A stretch of 64,000 nt of DNA from Rhyacophila brunnea (taxonomy: Eukaryota; Arthropoda; Insecta; Trichoptera; Rhyacophilidae): the NCBI GenBank assembly GCA_022495005.1, contig JAGYXB010001062.1, positions 62,001 through 126,000 on the forward strand. The letters are read 5' to 3'. The notes beneath the pieces are model-generated. The model saw only the letters and a program-made list of their open reading frames with translations. It was not told where the DNA came from and made no database searches. Positions 21,803-34,300 of the stretch are shown here, piece by piece; position 1 is the first letter of the stretch, and the number at the start of each line of letters is the position of its first letter. A program made the translations under genes and the position numbers.

Positions 21803-24385
21803 ATGTGGACCTTATCTGTAGCACGATCATCTTGCAGGGTATCGAGCCTGGCCAATGGTACATTTAATCCAACAAGAAATATTGCTTTGACAACTTTTAA
21901 CAGAGAGTCCTTCAAAATTCAGGATGCAAAGGATTTCGATGCCAAAGTAAGGAATAGCAAAGTTCCAGTGATTGTCGACTTTTTCGCAACGTAAGTTATA
22001 AGTGTTTAATTTAAATGCACAAAGACATAATTTCACTTATATTAATGCCCAATTTTACAAAATATCAATGGTTACGATTGGGTAAACACTATTATAAAAA
22101 AAATACTCCCACCTTTTTTGTCATTAGAAATAAATAATGATGACCTAATATTATAATATATGTGGAACCTTGAATGTTGTTTACAGGTATCTATAACCAC
22201 ACCTACCCTAGAGACTATGGTAGTTTTATCTTAATGTATTCTCCTAATATTTTTATCGGCCTATTATGAATAATTGCCCATATAATGCTTTAGTTTAGGT
22301 TTTTCTGCGACTGCAATAAATCTGCCATGTCAGTCTGATTAATTAATCAGCGTTGGAATCGTAAAGAAAGTTGTAAAATCTCATGGCCACCTCTGCGGCA
22401 CATTTACCAATTGTTTATTCAGCGCTGCATAACCCTAGGCTCTTTGTCTCACAAAAAAGAGATGCACCAGCCGCGAAATAAGGTCATACCGACTAGAAAA
22501 ACAAGACCGCCGTTGGTTGTAAACAGTCATTTTCCTACAGATCTCCCAGTGAACACGAACTGCATCTTGTGTATCACTGCCCTTAACTCTGATGTGATTT
22601 TGCTATCTTTAGATTGCCAACGACATAAATACCCTTAAGCTAACCCGGCGACACTATATCTCTATAGCAGTAGTATCATCGTGTTGAACCAACTAGCTAA
22701 TAATAATTATTCTACAGTAATTGTGCCGCAGAGGTAGCCATGAGCTTTTATAATTTTTTTTTACGAAACAGTTTATTCTATGTAGACAATAATTATAATA
22801 AATACCTTTTCCTGTGGGCGTGCATCGGCTTTTCGATCCAATAATCGTTAATTGAAAATTTTCATACATTTTGATGCAACATTATCACAAACTAAGATTA
22901 TATGAGATAATATCGTCGGTGTTTTGTAAAAAGGACGAATTAACCAAAATGGTATTTTACAGGAGAATTTTTAACTATTGACATTCATTTGTTTATGACC
23001 TGTAGATTATAAATATCTAACAAATTTATAATAAAGCTTAGAAAGAATACTGTCATTATAATAGGCATTATTACATGATATTTTAAAAGGCCTAATATGT
23101 CACATTCGCTTTTTATTCGTAATTTTAATTAATTTAATTTTAGTCGATTATCGCCGTTTTTACACAACGAAGCTAGTGGGGTACATATTGTATTTTCATT
23201 AGAATTTCGATTTCGCCAAAATGGTTGATTCGCCTTTTTTACAAAACACCGACGATATTAGGTTGGGGTAGGTTAGATAAGGTTTGGTTTGGTTTGGTTC
23301 GGTCTAAAAAGAAAGTTGTAAAATCTCATGGCCACCTCTACCTATTCTACTATTGCAAAAATTACCTAAGGAACCAATTAATTTGAAAATATAGTATCTA
23401 AGTAGGGTAGTAAAACACGGTGGGTCAGACATTAACGCAACCATCCTGGTACCTATAATGTGTCATGAATTGAATTTAACTGCTTCACCGCATAACATTT
23501 AATTACCACATTTAAATAACATGCTAATTATATCTAATGGCCACCTAATGAGGACACAACAGCTGTGCCATCAGCGCTGTAAGGATTAAACTGTAAACAA
23601 TCTGGCAATTTTCAAAACTCATCTAAACATAATCATTCGTTTTCTAGACTGCACTCCCATTCATATAATTATATTCTCTATGAAAAATACATTTAATATA
23701 TTGCTCTACTATGATTATGTTGAACTAATAATTCTTAATTCTATATTTTGAATTGTTAATGTTGACATCTCTCTCAAGTTACATAGCTGTCTTCAGAACG
23801 ATTTATCGATATTTCAAATTACATATCAAAATAATTCACTTATTTACTTTATTCTGTCGCGCTTATCTATAGCTATGAATATATCGGTTTGAAGATGGGT
23901 TTGTTGCCTGGAACATTACTGTCAACATCAATAACTGAAAAGATTGTAAAATCAACAGAAACTTCTGTTTCAAAGGGATTAATTCTTTCATCGCAATGTA
24001 TGAGTAAAATCAATTATTGTCGGCTGATAAATAATATTTAGATATCCTTGATTTCTAACAGATATGTTCAATTCGGAATTATTAACAGTGAAAATAATTT
24101 CGGTGTGTATTCTCTTAAATTGACAGATGGTGCAATCCATGCCGAATGTTGACACCAAGGCTAGAAGCAGTAATTGCAGAACATGAAGGCAAGATAAATT
24201 TGGCAAAAGTGGATATAGATGAAAACACCGATCTAGCATTAGACTATGAAGTAGGATCCGTTCCAGTATTGCTCGCAATAAGAAATGGCAAAGTGGAGGA
24301 ACGACTTATCGGATTACAGGACGCTGATAAGCTTCGCAAATGGATCGAGCAAGTCATTGTTAGGGATGGACACGGCAAGAATTGA
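21803..24385 (+). CDS. TXN2: Mitochondrial thioredoxin (Trx2)
   Basis: Two coding exons, 21,803-21,990 and 24,127-24,385, join across a 2.1-kb intron (donor AC|GTAAGT, acceptor TTGACAG|A), giving about 148 aa. The N-terminus is a Ser/Arg-rich, acid-free leader expected for mitochondrial import (residues 1 to about 33). The thioredoxin fold follows: 'VIVDFFAT', then the active site W-C-N-P-C split by the intron, 'KVDIDENTDLALDYEV' and the cis-Pro loop 'GSVPVLL'. It would reduce disulfides in the matrix, serving peroxiredoxins. The active site has Asn where the textbook motif has Gly (WCGPC). I believe Asn also occurs in other insect mitochondrial thioredoxins, but could not check. AATAAA lies at 24,505-24,510. 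The intron holds nested MITEs. Confidence 0.92.
22353..22406. repeat. Tip fragment of the 18,334-type MITE
   Basis: AAGAAAGTTGTAAAATCTCATGGCC and CCTCTGCGGCACATTTACC match the right tip at 23,305-23,343 and the outer tip words of the family. It has no partner end. Confidence 0.5.
22725..23345 (-). repeat. Second copy of CCTAA-array MITE, interrupted
   Basis: The tips are ATTGTGCCGCAGAGGTAGCCATGAG (22,725 on) and AATCTCATGGCCACCTC (to about 23,343). Read on the minus strand, 22,733-22,915 aligns with 18,545-18,715 (TATTGGATCGAAAA, TTTATTATAATTGTCTAC). The TTAGG-type array survives only as TTAGGTTGGGGTAGGTTAG plus a GGTTT run (23,260-23,300). A different MITE has jumped in at 22,916-23,258. 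Confidence 0.65.
22914..23260. repeat. Nested MITE with ~38-bp TIRs and TA duplication
   Basis: The left end TCGTCGGTGTTTTGTAAAAAGG..AACCAAAATGG and right end CCAAAATGGTTGATTCGCC..TTTACAAAACACCGACGA are inverted copies with few mismatches. TA flanks both ends. The uninterrupted sibling at about 18,535 shows the joined sequence, which confirms an insertion. TA duplication points to a Tc1/mariner-type MITE. The 350-base body is AT-rich and non-coding. Confidence 0.65.
23496..23555 (-). repeat. ~55-bp repeat, inverted partner of 13,122-13,178
   Basis: The minus strand reads TTAGGTGGCCATTAGATATAATTAGCATG..TTTAAATGTGGTAATTAA. It lies in the thioredoxin intron, and similarity ends abruptly on both sides. 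Confidence 0.5.
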
Positions 24386-24504
24386 TGTTAATTTATTTTG
24401 ATTCACTAGAAACCTCAATGCTTTTAATAATTTATATTTGTTGTAATATAATAACACATTTTAATGCAATCGTTACGTGTATAATTGTTATTTTAGGTCA
24501 CATT

Positions 24505-24541
24505 AATAAAACTATAAAAAACTGATGAAATATTGTTTATT
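24505..24541. terminator. Convergent poly(A) signals
   Basis: AATAAA on the plus strand (24,505-24,510) serves thioredoxin. On the minus strand, AATAAA (24,536-24,541) overlaps the stop codon of the C7orf50-like gene; another minus signal is at 24,392-24,397, inside the thioredoxin 3' UTR. The two genes are tail to tail with 154 bases between stop codons. Confidence 0.6.
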
Positions 24542-25145
24542 ATTCTTGTATATTTTGTAGTATATCCCGCGCTCTTTTGTATGCTACTTCTGAAGGTTTG
24601 GCCTCTGCATTGGTTGCTTCTGAATTTTTCTCAATCCACTTTTCCATTTCATTGATTACTTTGTTGGAGTCATTTATCAAAACTTGCTTAATGCTGCCGG
24701 AGGCTGCGCCAAAATATTCCAAATATGGCAACCACAGTTCATCGGGTACCTTATTTGAGTCAAATTTGCTCTTATACAACCATATCTGCTTCACTTTGTT
24801 GAATTTCCATTCTGCTTTATTGTGTTTCCACAGAGATAAATAGCTTAGGGCTTGTGTTTGTACGGCTTTGTGAGAGGCTAGGTCAGCTTCTGCCAATCTT
24901 TCCGCGTGTTTTTCTCTCTTCAATTGACGTTTCGACATTTTAGATTCCGAGACGCCAGATTGATCTTCAGGTTTTTTCTTTTTTTTGTTTCTTTTCTTGG
25001 AAGACAACACTGCCCCATCTTCAACATCATTGGGTGCAACTACTGTTTCTACAACAGGTTCAACGTCATTATTTGTTGATTCACTAGCTTTCCGCTTACG
25101 ATCCCTGCGTCTTGTTTTTTTCGATTTTGTCTTTTCTTCTTGCAT
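24540..25145 (-). CDS. C7orf50: C7orf50-like protein, WKF domain
   Basis: An intronless frame of 201 aa. Residues 1 to about 95 are highly charged and contain several Lys/Arg clusters ('KKTRRRDRKRK', 'KKRNKKKKK', 'KRQLKREK') that look like nuclear or nucleolar localisation signals. Residues about 100-165 form the WKF/DUF2373 domain: 'YLSLWKHNKAEWKFNKVKQ' with the eponymous W-K-F, then 'IWLYKSKFDSNKVPDELW'. The family is about 190-200 aa in animals, so the length fits; vertebrate C7orf50 is a nucleolar RNA-associated protein of poorly known function. The start is the first ATG after an upstream stop. The gene converges on thioredoxin. Confidence 0.88.
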   Translation of the reverse strand: MQEEKTKSKKTRRRDRKRKASESTNNDVEPVVETVVAPNDVEDGAVLSSKKRNKKKKKPEDQSGVSESKMSKRQLKREKHAERLAEADLASHKAVQTQALSYLSLWKHNKAEWKFNKVKQIWLYKSKFDSNKVPDELWLPYLEYFGAASGSIKQVLINDSNKVINEMEKWIEKNSEATNAEAKPSEVAYKRARDILQNIQE

Positions 25146-25267
25146 ATTCTAGCAATAAGCACTTTAAAGTTGTAAATTATATCGATTTTAAGGTTATGAT
25201 CAGCGTCGCGATATAAACACGAATTTTTTGACTCGTGCTTTCGAATTTTGACGTGTGGTGTTACCAT

Positions 25268-26795
25268 ATAAATTCAACGTCATAGATAATAACAATGTCT
25301 CAAAAGACATTACAAGAGTAATCTCTTTGCTTAATTAAAACCGTTTTAGCCGCATTTGAAAGAGCGCTCAAGATTTTTTACAAAGATTGTGGAAAACAAA
25401 ATTAAAGACGATGATGTTAAGATAAAATATAACATATTTATTTTTAAAGATGTGTACCTTCCTCATAACGTCATAGCAATCAGTTTTTATTAAAATATAT
25501 TATAGGTCATAGGTACTATTGTTAATATGCCACGTCCAGTGGCGTGCGTAAAATGCCTTGTCCAGACCAAGATACTGCTCGATGAACATAGAACTGAAAG
25601 TTGTAGGCACATAACAGATTAATAAATTGAATAGATACTTAACGTAAAAACCATCGTCCCGGACCAAGGTTTTGAAGCAAGGTACTTTATGACGGTCAGG
25701 CCGTAAAACCCAAGTACCTATAACGCAAAGTGTGCACAATATTGAATATAAGTACACATTTAGGTAGGTAGGTACCTAAAAGGCTTTAAATGTATAGGTA
25801 TTATTATCATACAGACGTAACTAACATATTTTTAACACGCAACGTGGGAAGGTACATACTCGAAATCCGTAGCTTGTTACCACACCCATTAGAGTAGCCA
25901 GTTCCCATTCATTTGTTTCCTATTTCCGATTCAAATTATCTCAGAATATTTAATATCTACCTACCTAGTTACAGTAATAAAATATTACATTATAATGGAA
26001 ATCTATTTTTATAATTTACGCAACTTTTTAAGAAACTTACAAAAAAGCAAACCGAAGCCCAATTACTTTGATTCTCTTCGTCGATTCCTTGTGACTAAGA
26101 ATTGTGACCACCTTGAAATTTCGCCATCTTTTATTTTTTTGCTTACTGACCCATAAATTATTAGTCGCATGCTATAACAGATACCGACAATGTTTATTTT
26201 AAACCCAAAACAAAGTCTGTATACTGAGGATGAAATTTCATAGAAATTGAAATCTCAAAAAAAAACTTTGTGAAAAAAGGTAGTGTCATTTTCCTCCATT
26301 TTCGAAAGTGAAAACATGCTGTCACTTTGCTTCGTTGTATGGATTTTCGTCTGGATTCGAGACTTGGAGATGAACAAATAACACACCGGAATTGTGTTGG
26401 AAACAGCAAGGTATATTTACGTTAATATTCTAAAGGTTACATTTTTATACAAACTCTTTTCAATTCATGGTTTTGTTGGATAGCGAGGTTAACACTGCTT
26501 ACTGCGTTGCTGTCAAAAATGCTTCTCCGCTAAAAAAACGGTCGCTTACGAGCCATACAAATGCGGCGTTGCCATTCGTATTTTTTTTAACGGCATTCAG
26601 ACAATGTTGCCGGTCAGATGTTTAACATTATTTAATTATTTTCGCAATCAACCAATACTATTTGTTGATTTGATATCGATTTGGTCCTCTCCAGATTCAC
26701 AGAGACATCCCCAAATGGGGGCCATTTGGGAAGGTAACAGTAGGTAGGTATAATGTTTTTCAAACAAAGAGATCCCAATCTCAAATGTCAAAGTA
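25268..26795. other. Intergenic; a possible solitary hAT tip
   Basis: No gene is recognised. CAGTGGCGTGCGTAAAATGCC at 25,541 resembles a hAT left tip, without a partner. GTAGGTAGGTACCTA runs occur at 25,764-25,780. Confidence 0.35.
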
Positions 26796-26798
26796 GGT

Positions 26799-27157
26799 AC
26801 ATACAGACCTACAAACTCATATAAAGAATGGATGGGGGAGCCACAGTCGAAAACTACCCAATCAAGACTCGTACAGACCTACAAACTTATTTGAAGAATG
26901 AGATGGGAGAGCAACTGTCGAAAACTACTCAATCACGATTCGTAACTGGCAAAATCTGACATTCGAATGACGTTTTTCAAAATGGTGTCCTATGGTAGTT
27001 CATAGTTCCATTTTTGGCCATTCTCCAAATAAGTTTGTAGGTCTGTAACTGGACAGAATCTGACATTCGAATGACGTTTCCAATATTGCGTCCTTAAGGT
27101 AGTTCGTAGTTCCATTTTTTACCGTTCTTTAGATAAGTTTGCAGGACTGTCAGTAAG
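26799..27157. repeat. Palindromic repeat with both arms duplicated
   Basis: The left side has two tandem units starting with ACAGACCTACAAACT (26,803 and 26,873). The right side has two tandem units of about 101-105 bases containing CTGACATTCGAATGACGTTT and ending in AAGTTTGNAGGNCTGT (27,046 and 27,152). Left and right unit ends are inverted copies (26,873-26,898 against 27,019-27,046). The result is nested TIRs around a unique centre. Class unknown; probably a MITE after a duplication. Confidence 0.6.
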
Positions 27158-28139
27158 TTACCAATCCTTGCAAAAAGAAATTAATATTCTTACCAACATT
27201 ATTATTATTACAATGTTCCGATTATATTATATAAAATTACCCAAGTGAATTTGATTAGGTAAGTGTTTTATTAAAATATTTTACGAACTAGAACACTTTT
27301 TTATTTTCTTCACAAGCCCGAGCGATAATCCAATGATTTCAAAAACAAAAGTTGTGCTTCAAATAGGTACAGTAAAAACGAAACAATAATGTGGTCGGTC
27401 GATAGTGTGCGTGCGTATGGGGAGCCGTAATAAATGCCATGACCGCGCAAATATTCAAAAAGTTATTTGTCACACATTTTGAAAAATACCATTTATTGTC
27501 GATTCTGATAGTCCATATTGAAATCTAAGAAAGGAAACCAGAATCAGTGTTTAAAGAAAGTTTTATCCTATAGAAAATGTATCCTAAAAATGACACATTC
27601 AAGCAAACCATGATTTCTCCAGCACTCGATTTCAATCATACAATGTTTTGTCCTACTAACCAATCACAGCGTAGGAGCCGCCATATTGCATATGTGACTA
27701 ATCGCATTTTGCACTATGTTTTTCATGATAATCTCAGCTCAACATTTGTGTGACAAATCACTTTTTGAATGTTTGCTCCTCATTCGTTCATATTATACAA
27801 TCGACGAACGGCATCATTGTTTCGTTTTTACTGTACCTACCTACTCCATTTCAAACCCTGGGCTTAGGTATCTTTTTTTACAACAAATTAATATTTTAAC
27901 TGCAAGTTAAAAGAAACCATATTATTTCAATAGTTACCTACCACACGTTGAGTTTCTATGAAATGAATTCACACAAATTTAATAACCTAATAAATCTCAA
28001 TCGAGTGAATTAATCTCACCCCGTTTTACGATTTTTTTTTTAATTTTCGAGTCCATCACTATTTCAAAATTATAGTAACGAAAGAGTTCATTTTACGAAC
28101 ACATGAGAGCAAAAAAGCGCAAGGTGGCAGCTTATGTCA

Positions 28140-28304
28140 ATTTTTTGTGTGTACGTCACAGTCGCGTCATCATGTACCCATATCTTCCGTGAGTTGGCCG
28201 TTCGTCCGTTGCTTATCTGGCATCTGGACTGTGTCTGTGCCAGTCGACTCGTGTTGTGTCATATGTGGAACAATTAATTCTACGGTTGACAATATAAATT
28301 AACC
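28140..28304 (+). promoter_or_regulatory. Probable promoter/5' UTR of LYRIC-like gene
   Basis: This short block is richer in G+C than its surroundings. It has a CRE-like TACGTCAC (28,153-28,160), TCGCGTCATC, and an AACC|ATGG translation-start context. No TATA box is evident. Confidence 0.35.
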
Positions 28305-31300
28305 ATGGAGTTAATCAATCAAGTGACGAGCACGCAGTTTCTCTTCCCGGCCGTAGTTGTGGCCGGAGTTCTCATATTGGCCGCTTTAGTTTTTGTTTTC
28401 GGTTTTAAAGACACCGAACCGCCTCAGTTCGACAAATTACCTCTCGTGGTTGATGACCGCAAGGGTTCTAACAAAAAACGGAAGACTAAAGAGAAGGTAT
28501 TTATAGAACTAATTGACCTTATTTCATACATTGGTACTTATTTCTAATTATATGATTCTTGTTGCCAAAATGTATTTTCGTTCACCCATATGTTCCAAAT
28601 GTGTCACATGCTCACGCTGACTTGTAACTGCGCTGTCGTCCGACTATTTTCAAAACATTTCTCTTTCATGTGTGAAACTTGAATGATTTTTGGTTCTTTT
28701 ATTCATAGAAGACTGTGTCCAACGGCCAAGCTGTCCACGAAGCGGAGGTGAAGGTGAAGAAAGCGACTTCCCCCGCGAAGGAAAAGAAATCTCCAGCCAA
28801 AGAAAAATCTAAGGAGCAAGCTGAGAAAACTGTAAAGCCCAAAGAGAAAACTGCCGAAGTGAAGAATGTCGAAAAAAAGACTCCTAAAAAAGAAGTTGCC
28901 AAGCCTAAAGTGAAAAAAGTCGACGTGAAGCCTGCCGACTATGATGACGGCGATTGGGAAAAGGTGCCGACAAAGAATGACAAGAAGAACCGTAAAAATC
29001 AAGATGAACCCAAGAAAGAAAGTCCCGTTAAGGAGAAGAAAAAGGGAAAAGAAGGAAAGAAGGAAGAAGCTTCTTCCGAATCAGCTTCAACTAAAAAAGA
29101 GTCTCCGAAACTATCTAAAACTGAAATTGATAAAGATCTTCAAGCTAAAGTTGATGAATTTAAACGTTTCCTCAATGAAGTTAGTACATAAAAAAATCCT
29201 TTTTTAACTCACTACTTACCCCGTAAACATGTTATACCTACATATTAATTAGTTTATTACCGTCAGAAATTTTTATTGTAGTAATTTTGCACAATCAACA
29301 TTGAAACATACAATTTTGGCTGTGCAATGACCAAGTTTTCGTCATGAAAACAAAATGAAACCTCACTTTAGTGTATCGCGGGTTTGAAATCTGTCACGGA
29401 TTTAAATTACGATCTTTTTTTGCAATCGGTGGTTTTATACTTTGGGTAAAGACCCTACGGGTTCAGAAAATGCATAAAAGTCAATCTTAAATAAGTATGT
29501 TAATCTTCCTCACTGTGATTGTCCGGAAGTCAATTGCGAAAATGGTGTTACCTTAAATATACATATTATTTTGATTGTAATTAAGTTTATAATAAGCTGA
29601 ATTATTGATGAGTAAACAAATTATTGATATATACATGGTCGACTCACACGCTCACATTCTCTTGTTATTCAATGTTAATTATACTGTGCATTAGAAAGTA
29701 TTAATGCCTGAGTGCTGGAAATATGCACACACGATATACCTATGTATGTGTAATTGCAATGTAGGATATTTCTAATGCATGATGTTGCATAAATTTAATG
29801 ATAAAAATTAAAAGTAACTAATTATTATACCACCGAGGCGAATTCTATTATATTATTCACAATAGTGAAAGAAATAACTTATTTAAAAATGAAGATCCTA
29901 AGTATAATCTTAATATTAACATGTTCAAAGCTATAACTCCATTTATTTTTTTTACAATCACATATCCATTATAAAAATTCATGCATTCTTCATCAAGATC
30001 AATTTGATGTCGGGTTTTTATTCCTTGTCTGATGAGAAAGCGTTTTTGCCAAATCATTTGAGGTTAACTGTCGGCTGAATAGTTCTTGACATGTGTCATG
30101 TGTCAAATTATATGCAAGTGTCCTTGTTATTGTTCTGCACCCGGCCCAAATATTCCCATCTCCAATTGTTCATTTGAGCAAATTATTCTAAATCAAAACG
30201 GCCATATAATGAGGATTTATTATTGATTAAATTATCCTTTATTTGTGAAAATATATACTTATGTCAATCTTTAAAATACCAACGTATATCTAAGTATAAA
30301 ACATTAATATTTTATGTGTTTTGGTATTCAAACATAACTCTATTTCAATAATCAAGTACAGTCAGACCTTGAAATGCAAGTATAATTCGTTCTGGATACG
30401 AGTTTGTAATCCACAGCACCCGTATATCAAAACGAATTTAAGAAATAATCGTAACAGATGCTTCTTTCCAAAGCCCAAAAATATCCATATAATAATGATT
30501 AATACACTAGGTATATCTTTTTTATTTTTATTATTTAAATTAAATATAAAGTAATCGAATTTATTAATTATTGTGTAGGATGACTTTCAATGTCACTAAC
30601 GGAATCACTGCTAACTATTGGCTCACTGGAATCTTTTTCTTTTTGTGCGACTTTAACTTTTAACTGCTGGTAGGTGTATATATGGCGGTACCTTGCACGC
30701 TGGCTAGATGGCAGCCACTTGCCTGCGCGGTATAGACTTTTACAGCGCTTTTCGTTTTCCGTTTTCCCATTCATACACATGGGTTTCCTGATACAAACCG
30801 GTTTGCACAGGTAAGATTGTCGCAAAGCATGAGCGTCTAGCCGGCGCTTAACACTTGCTTTTGCCGCTTTTTGAGGATTTCTCAGTGAGAAAGAGAAAAC
30901 CCGTAGATTCAGTTATAATCACGTGACGCTCGACAGACAAAGCATATACGTACTCTGCGTATTGCAAGATCTCTCTTATTTGTTAAATTAAAATTTATTA
31001 CAAATTTTTGCTTGTCTTGCAAAACACTCACGGATCAAGTTATTCGCAATCGAAAGTTTTATTGTATAATATATATATATATATTTTGATATTGTCCAGT
31101 TCTTACTGAAATTCAGTTATTTTACACAAAATAATATACATACAAATAGAGTATTCGAGAAGATTTTATTTCAATCAATTAATACGTAATGATATTATTC
31201 GATTCGCAATCGATTCGAATCTTTCAAATTCGATTTTCTCAAAACATACTTAAAACATACTTAACCGGAATTCATTGAATTAATCTCCACTGATAATTTA

Positions 31301-34300
31301 GGATGTCTTACTATATCGTGTTATCAATAATTGTTATTTAAAGTGTCGGTAATATTGCATTTATATTATGCCCGAGGTCAACAACGTTTTCATTATAATG
31401 TTTGTAAAATGTCATAACAGGTGGAGAAACGTGAGAGGTCGCAGACTCCAGTAAAGGTGCAGCAAGCGGCCACGTCTGAATCCGAACCTGACTCGCCCGA
31501 TGTCAAGGACAAAAAGAAGAAAAAGCCGGCTGAAGAAGTAAGCCCTGTTACCTACCACACTAACTAATCACAAATAGTTTTAATTTCCACCTTGTTCATG
31601 TGAAATGAAAAGTGAAGTAAATTATTAAGCCAAGAAATGCGCAATCTTCCTGATCGTCTGTTCTCTATCTTTCCCTGTATAATTAACTGATATTGTATTT
31701 GGCCAAAGATAATATTATATTACTAATAAACATACTGCTAGTCTTATTAATTTATGTACCCATAATACCTCTTCCATGACTTTTTTATGCTGGTGTAGTC
31801 TGTTATGATTAATAAATAGTCTTATGATTTAATAACCACACTGTTTTATTTCGTTAAAACTTGTGGTTTTTTCGACAAATTTTAATTATTTAAATAAAAG
31901 TTTTATAGTCCTCCGTTAGTATGGATTTTTAGAATTATCTGCTGAAAAAATATGTGTATGAATGAACTCTGATAATATTATATCTAAAAAACGAGATGTT
32001 ATACTTATCGAGAAATCGATTTATATATTTATTTGTTACATTAGTATTTGGATGCCATACTGTTCTAAGTAAATTTGATGTATTTTTTTCATTCATTTTT
32101 ACAGCCCATTGTTGCTCCGAAGGGAGACAAGAAGAAAGAAGTATCCAATGATGACGATGATTTTGTCATCCCGCCCGTCTCTGAAGGGGCTGTAGTATTC
32201 GATGAACTCGGAGGTAAAATTCGCGTCAATTAATTATTATCCACGATATTATGTCTATATTATTTTTATGTTGGTAAAATATTTTATATTCCCAGTGACA
32301 TATCGTTCACCTCTAAAAAAGATTGATTCATTGAATGTAAATAGTTGACATTATCTTAATTGGCTGAATTACATAACTTGTTGACTAATAATATTGCTTT
32401 AACCTGGCACTCGCGGGCTATTGTAGTATGACGAATTCACTCTCCGCGGTGACGGTTTTTGTTTAATTTAACTTCTGTGTTTCATAATAAAAATGGTAAT
32501 AAAAAATGAGTTTTATGGCTCTTTAGGCGCCTAGACATGTTCAGATTATTTTACAACATTAAACAACCGTAATAAATCAGTCATAATGTCAAAAATATCC
32601 GAAGAAATTAATTCTATACAAAGACTCACCATTTAGAAGATTTCCGCCATTTTGTTTTATGTATATGGAGCACTGCAAGGCTTGTATTTTGTTATTCGTC
32701 ACGCTCGTGCTTGACGCGAGTATAGAAACACTTCACAAATGGTAATAAAATCACACATAATGTTTTTTCCCTGAGTAGGGTCGTAAATATAGCACAATAA
32801 TTTTAGACTAAACAAACTTTTAGGCAGACACTTAAACAGCTATTAAATATTATTACTGAGTTACATATTTATTTTTACTTTTCACATTTAAAATTGTTTT
32901 GAAGAGTGGTAGATTTTATAACACGGACTGAGACATAAAGCCACATTGCAAATACAACACATATATCTAGATAGAGATGTTTTTTTTTTATTAATTTTTG
33001 AATTTCCGCACACATGACAGCGTCTTCTGGGCTTTTTATTATTTGCCGTGGGCGGAATGTGTTCCGGCAAATGATCTGTTAAAGTTCTAGGTAACAACCT
33101 CAATGGATTTTCACTAGTCGATGGTCTGGGTTGTGGAGTTTTCGTGATTTTCACAGCGTACTTAGCAACTAATTGTTTTATCACGACTAACTGAAATTCT
33201 CCTAAAGTTTTTTTACTACCAGTAACAGATTTATACATATAGAATGAATTTAATAAATAGAGGTCAATCATGTGAAATGCTACTTTTTTGTACCATTTCA
33301 CAGATTTCCTCATGCACGACAAGCTGCTGAGCATCATGTCGGCCTTGTCGACAGTCCCCATATTTTTATTATACTCTAAGATGCACTTTGGCTTCATAAT
33401 GGGTTCTCCGGTTCTAAAATTAGTTTTACCGGTTGGACCGAAGGAGTCATCGTGCATGGTTGTAAGCATGTGGACATCTCTTCTGTCACACCATTTGAGA
33501 GCCAACAGTGGGCTTTTTGACTTTGCCTCTGTCTCCCCCTTTTTCAGCTTTTTGAAGCATGGCATTTCTTTGCGATTCTTACGTACAGTCCCACAAGCAT
33601 TGGTTTTATTTTCATGGAGGTGTTTGAATAACTGTGGACCGGTGTACCAGTTATCGCACCACAACGAATGCCCTTTGCCCAGATACTCGGTCAGCAGCGT
33701 TGTCACAACAGCTCCGGAAATTCCAAAATTTTGGCTATCCACTATGTCTGTCCCGTCACCACAATAAATAATAAAATCTAAAATATAACCCGTCATAACG
33801 TCACACAGCACGAACATTTTGATACCGAAACGATGACGCTTCGATGGAATAAATTGTTTAAAAATAAGTCTCCCTTTAAAAACAATAATGCTCTCATCGA
33901 TACAGAGATTTTGATGCGGAATCATCGTGTCTTTGAAAATTTTGCGTGTATGCTCTAAAAGTAACCTAATTTTATTTAGTCTATCTGAGGTAACACTTGT
34001 TGGATCGGAAAAATGGAGCATTTGGAGCAATAACTCATATCGGTCTCTAGGCATTGTCTGACCGAAAATGGGTGCACTTAAAAAACAATCCGTACTCCAG
34101 TGTTCTTCTAGTGACAAATGTTTGTTTCGTGTCATGAGCATTGACACCGCAAAAAATGCATATAATTCTGATACAGTTGTATCGATCCAATTATGAGAAC
34201 GTGATTTTGGTCCAAGTTCTTGAGTATTATATTGATAGTGAAAAAAAATGTTTGTTTGTTGGACTACCTTCAACATTATATCACGGTTTAAAAATGTTCA

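Noticed and set aside
28703..29002. Phe/Leu-rich minus frames opposite exon 2 of the LYRIC-like gene
   Set aside because: They are antisense shadows of a Lys-rich coding exon.
30568..30825. 85-codon minus frame in LYRIC intron 2 as a gene or transposase piece
   Set aside because: Some Lys/Glu-rich protein-like composition, and a CAGTCAGACCTTG..TTCGTTCTGGATACGAG stretch upstream hints at a Tigger-like tip, but there is no partner end or catalytic motif.
33288..33767. 159-codon plus frame inside the piggyBac
   Set aside because: Antisense shadow of the transposase coding region.
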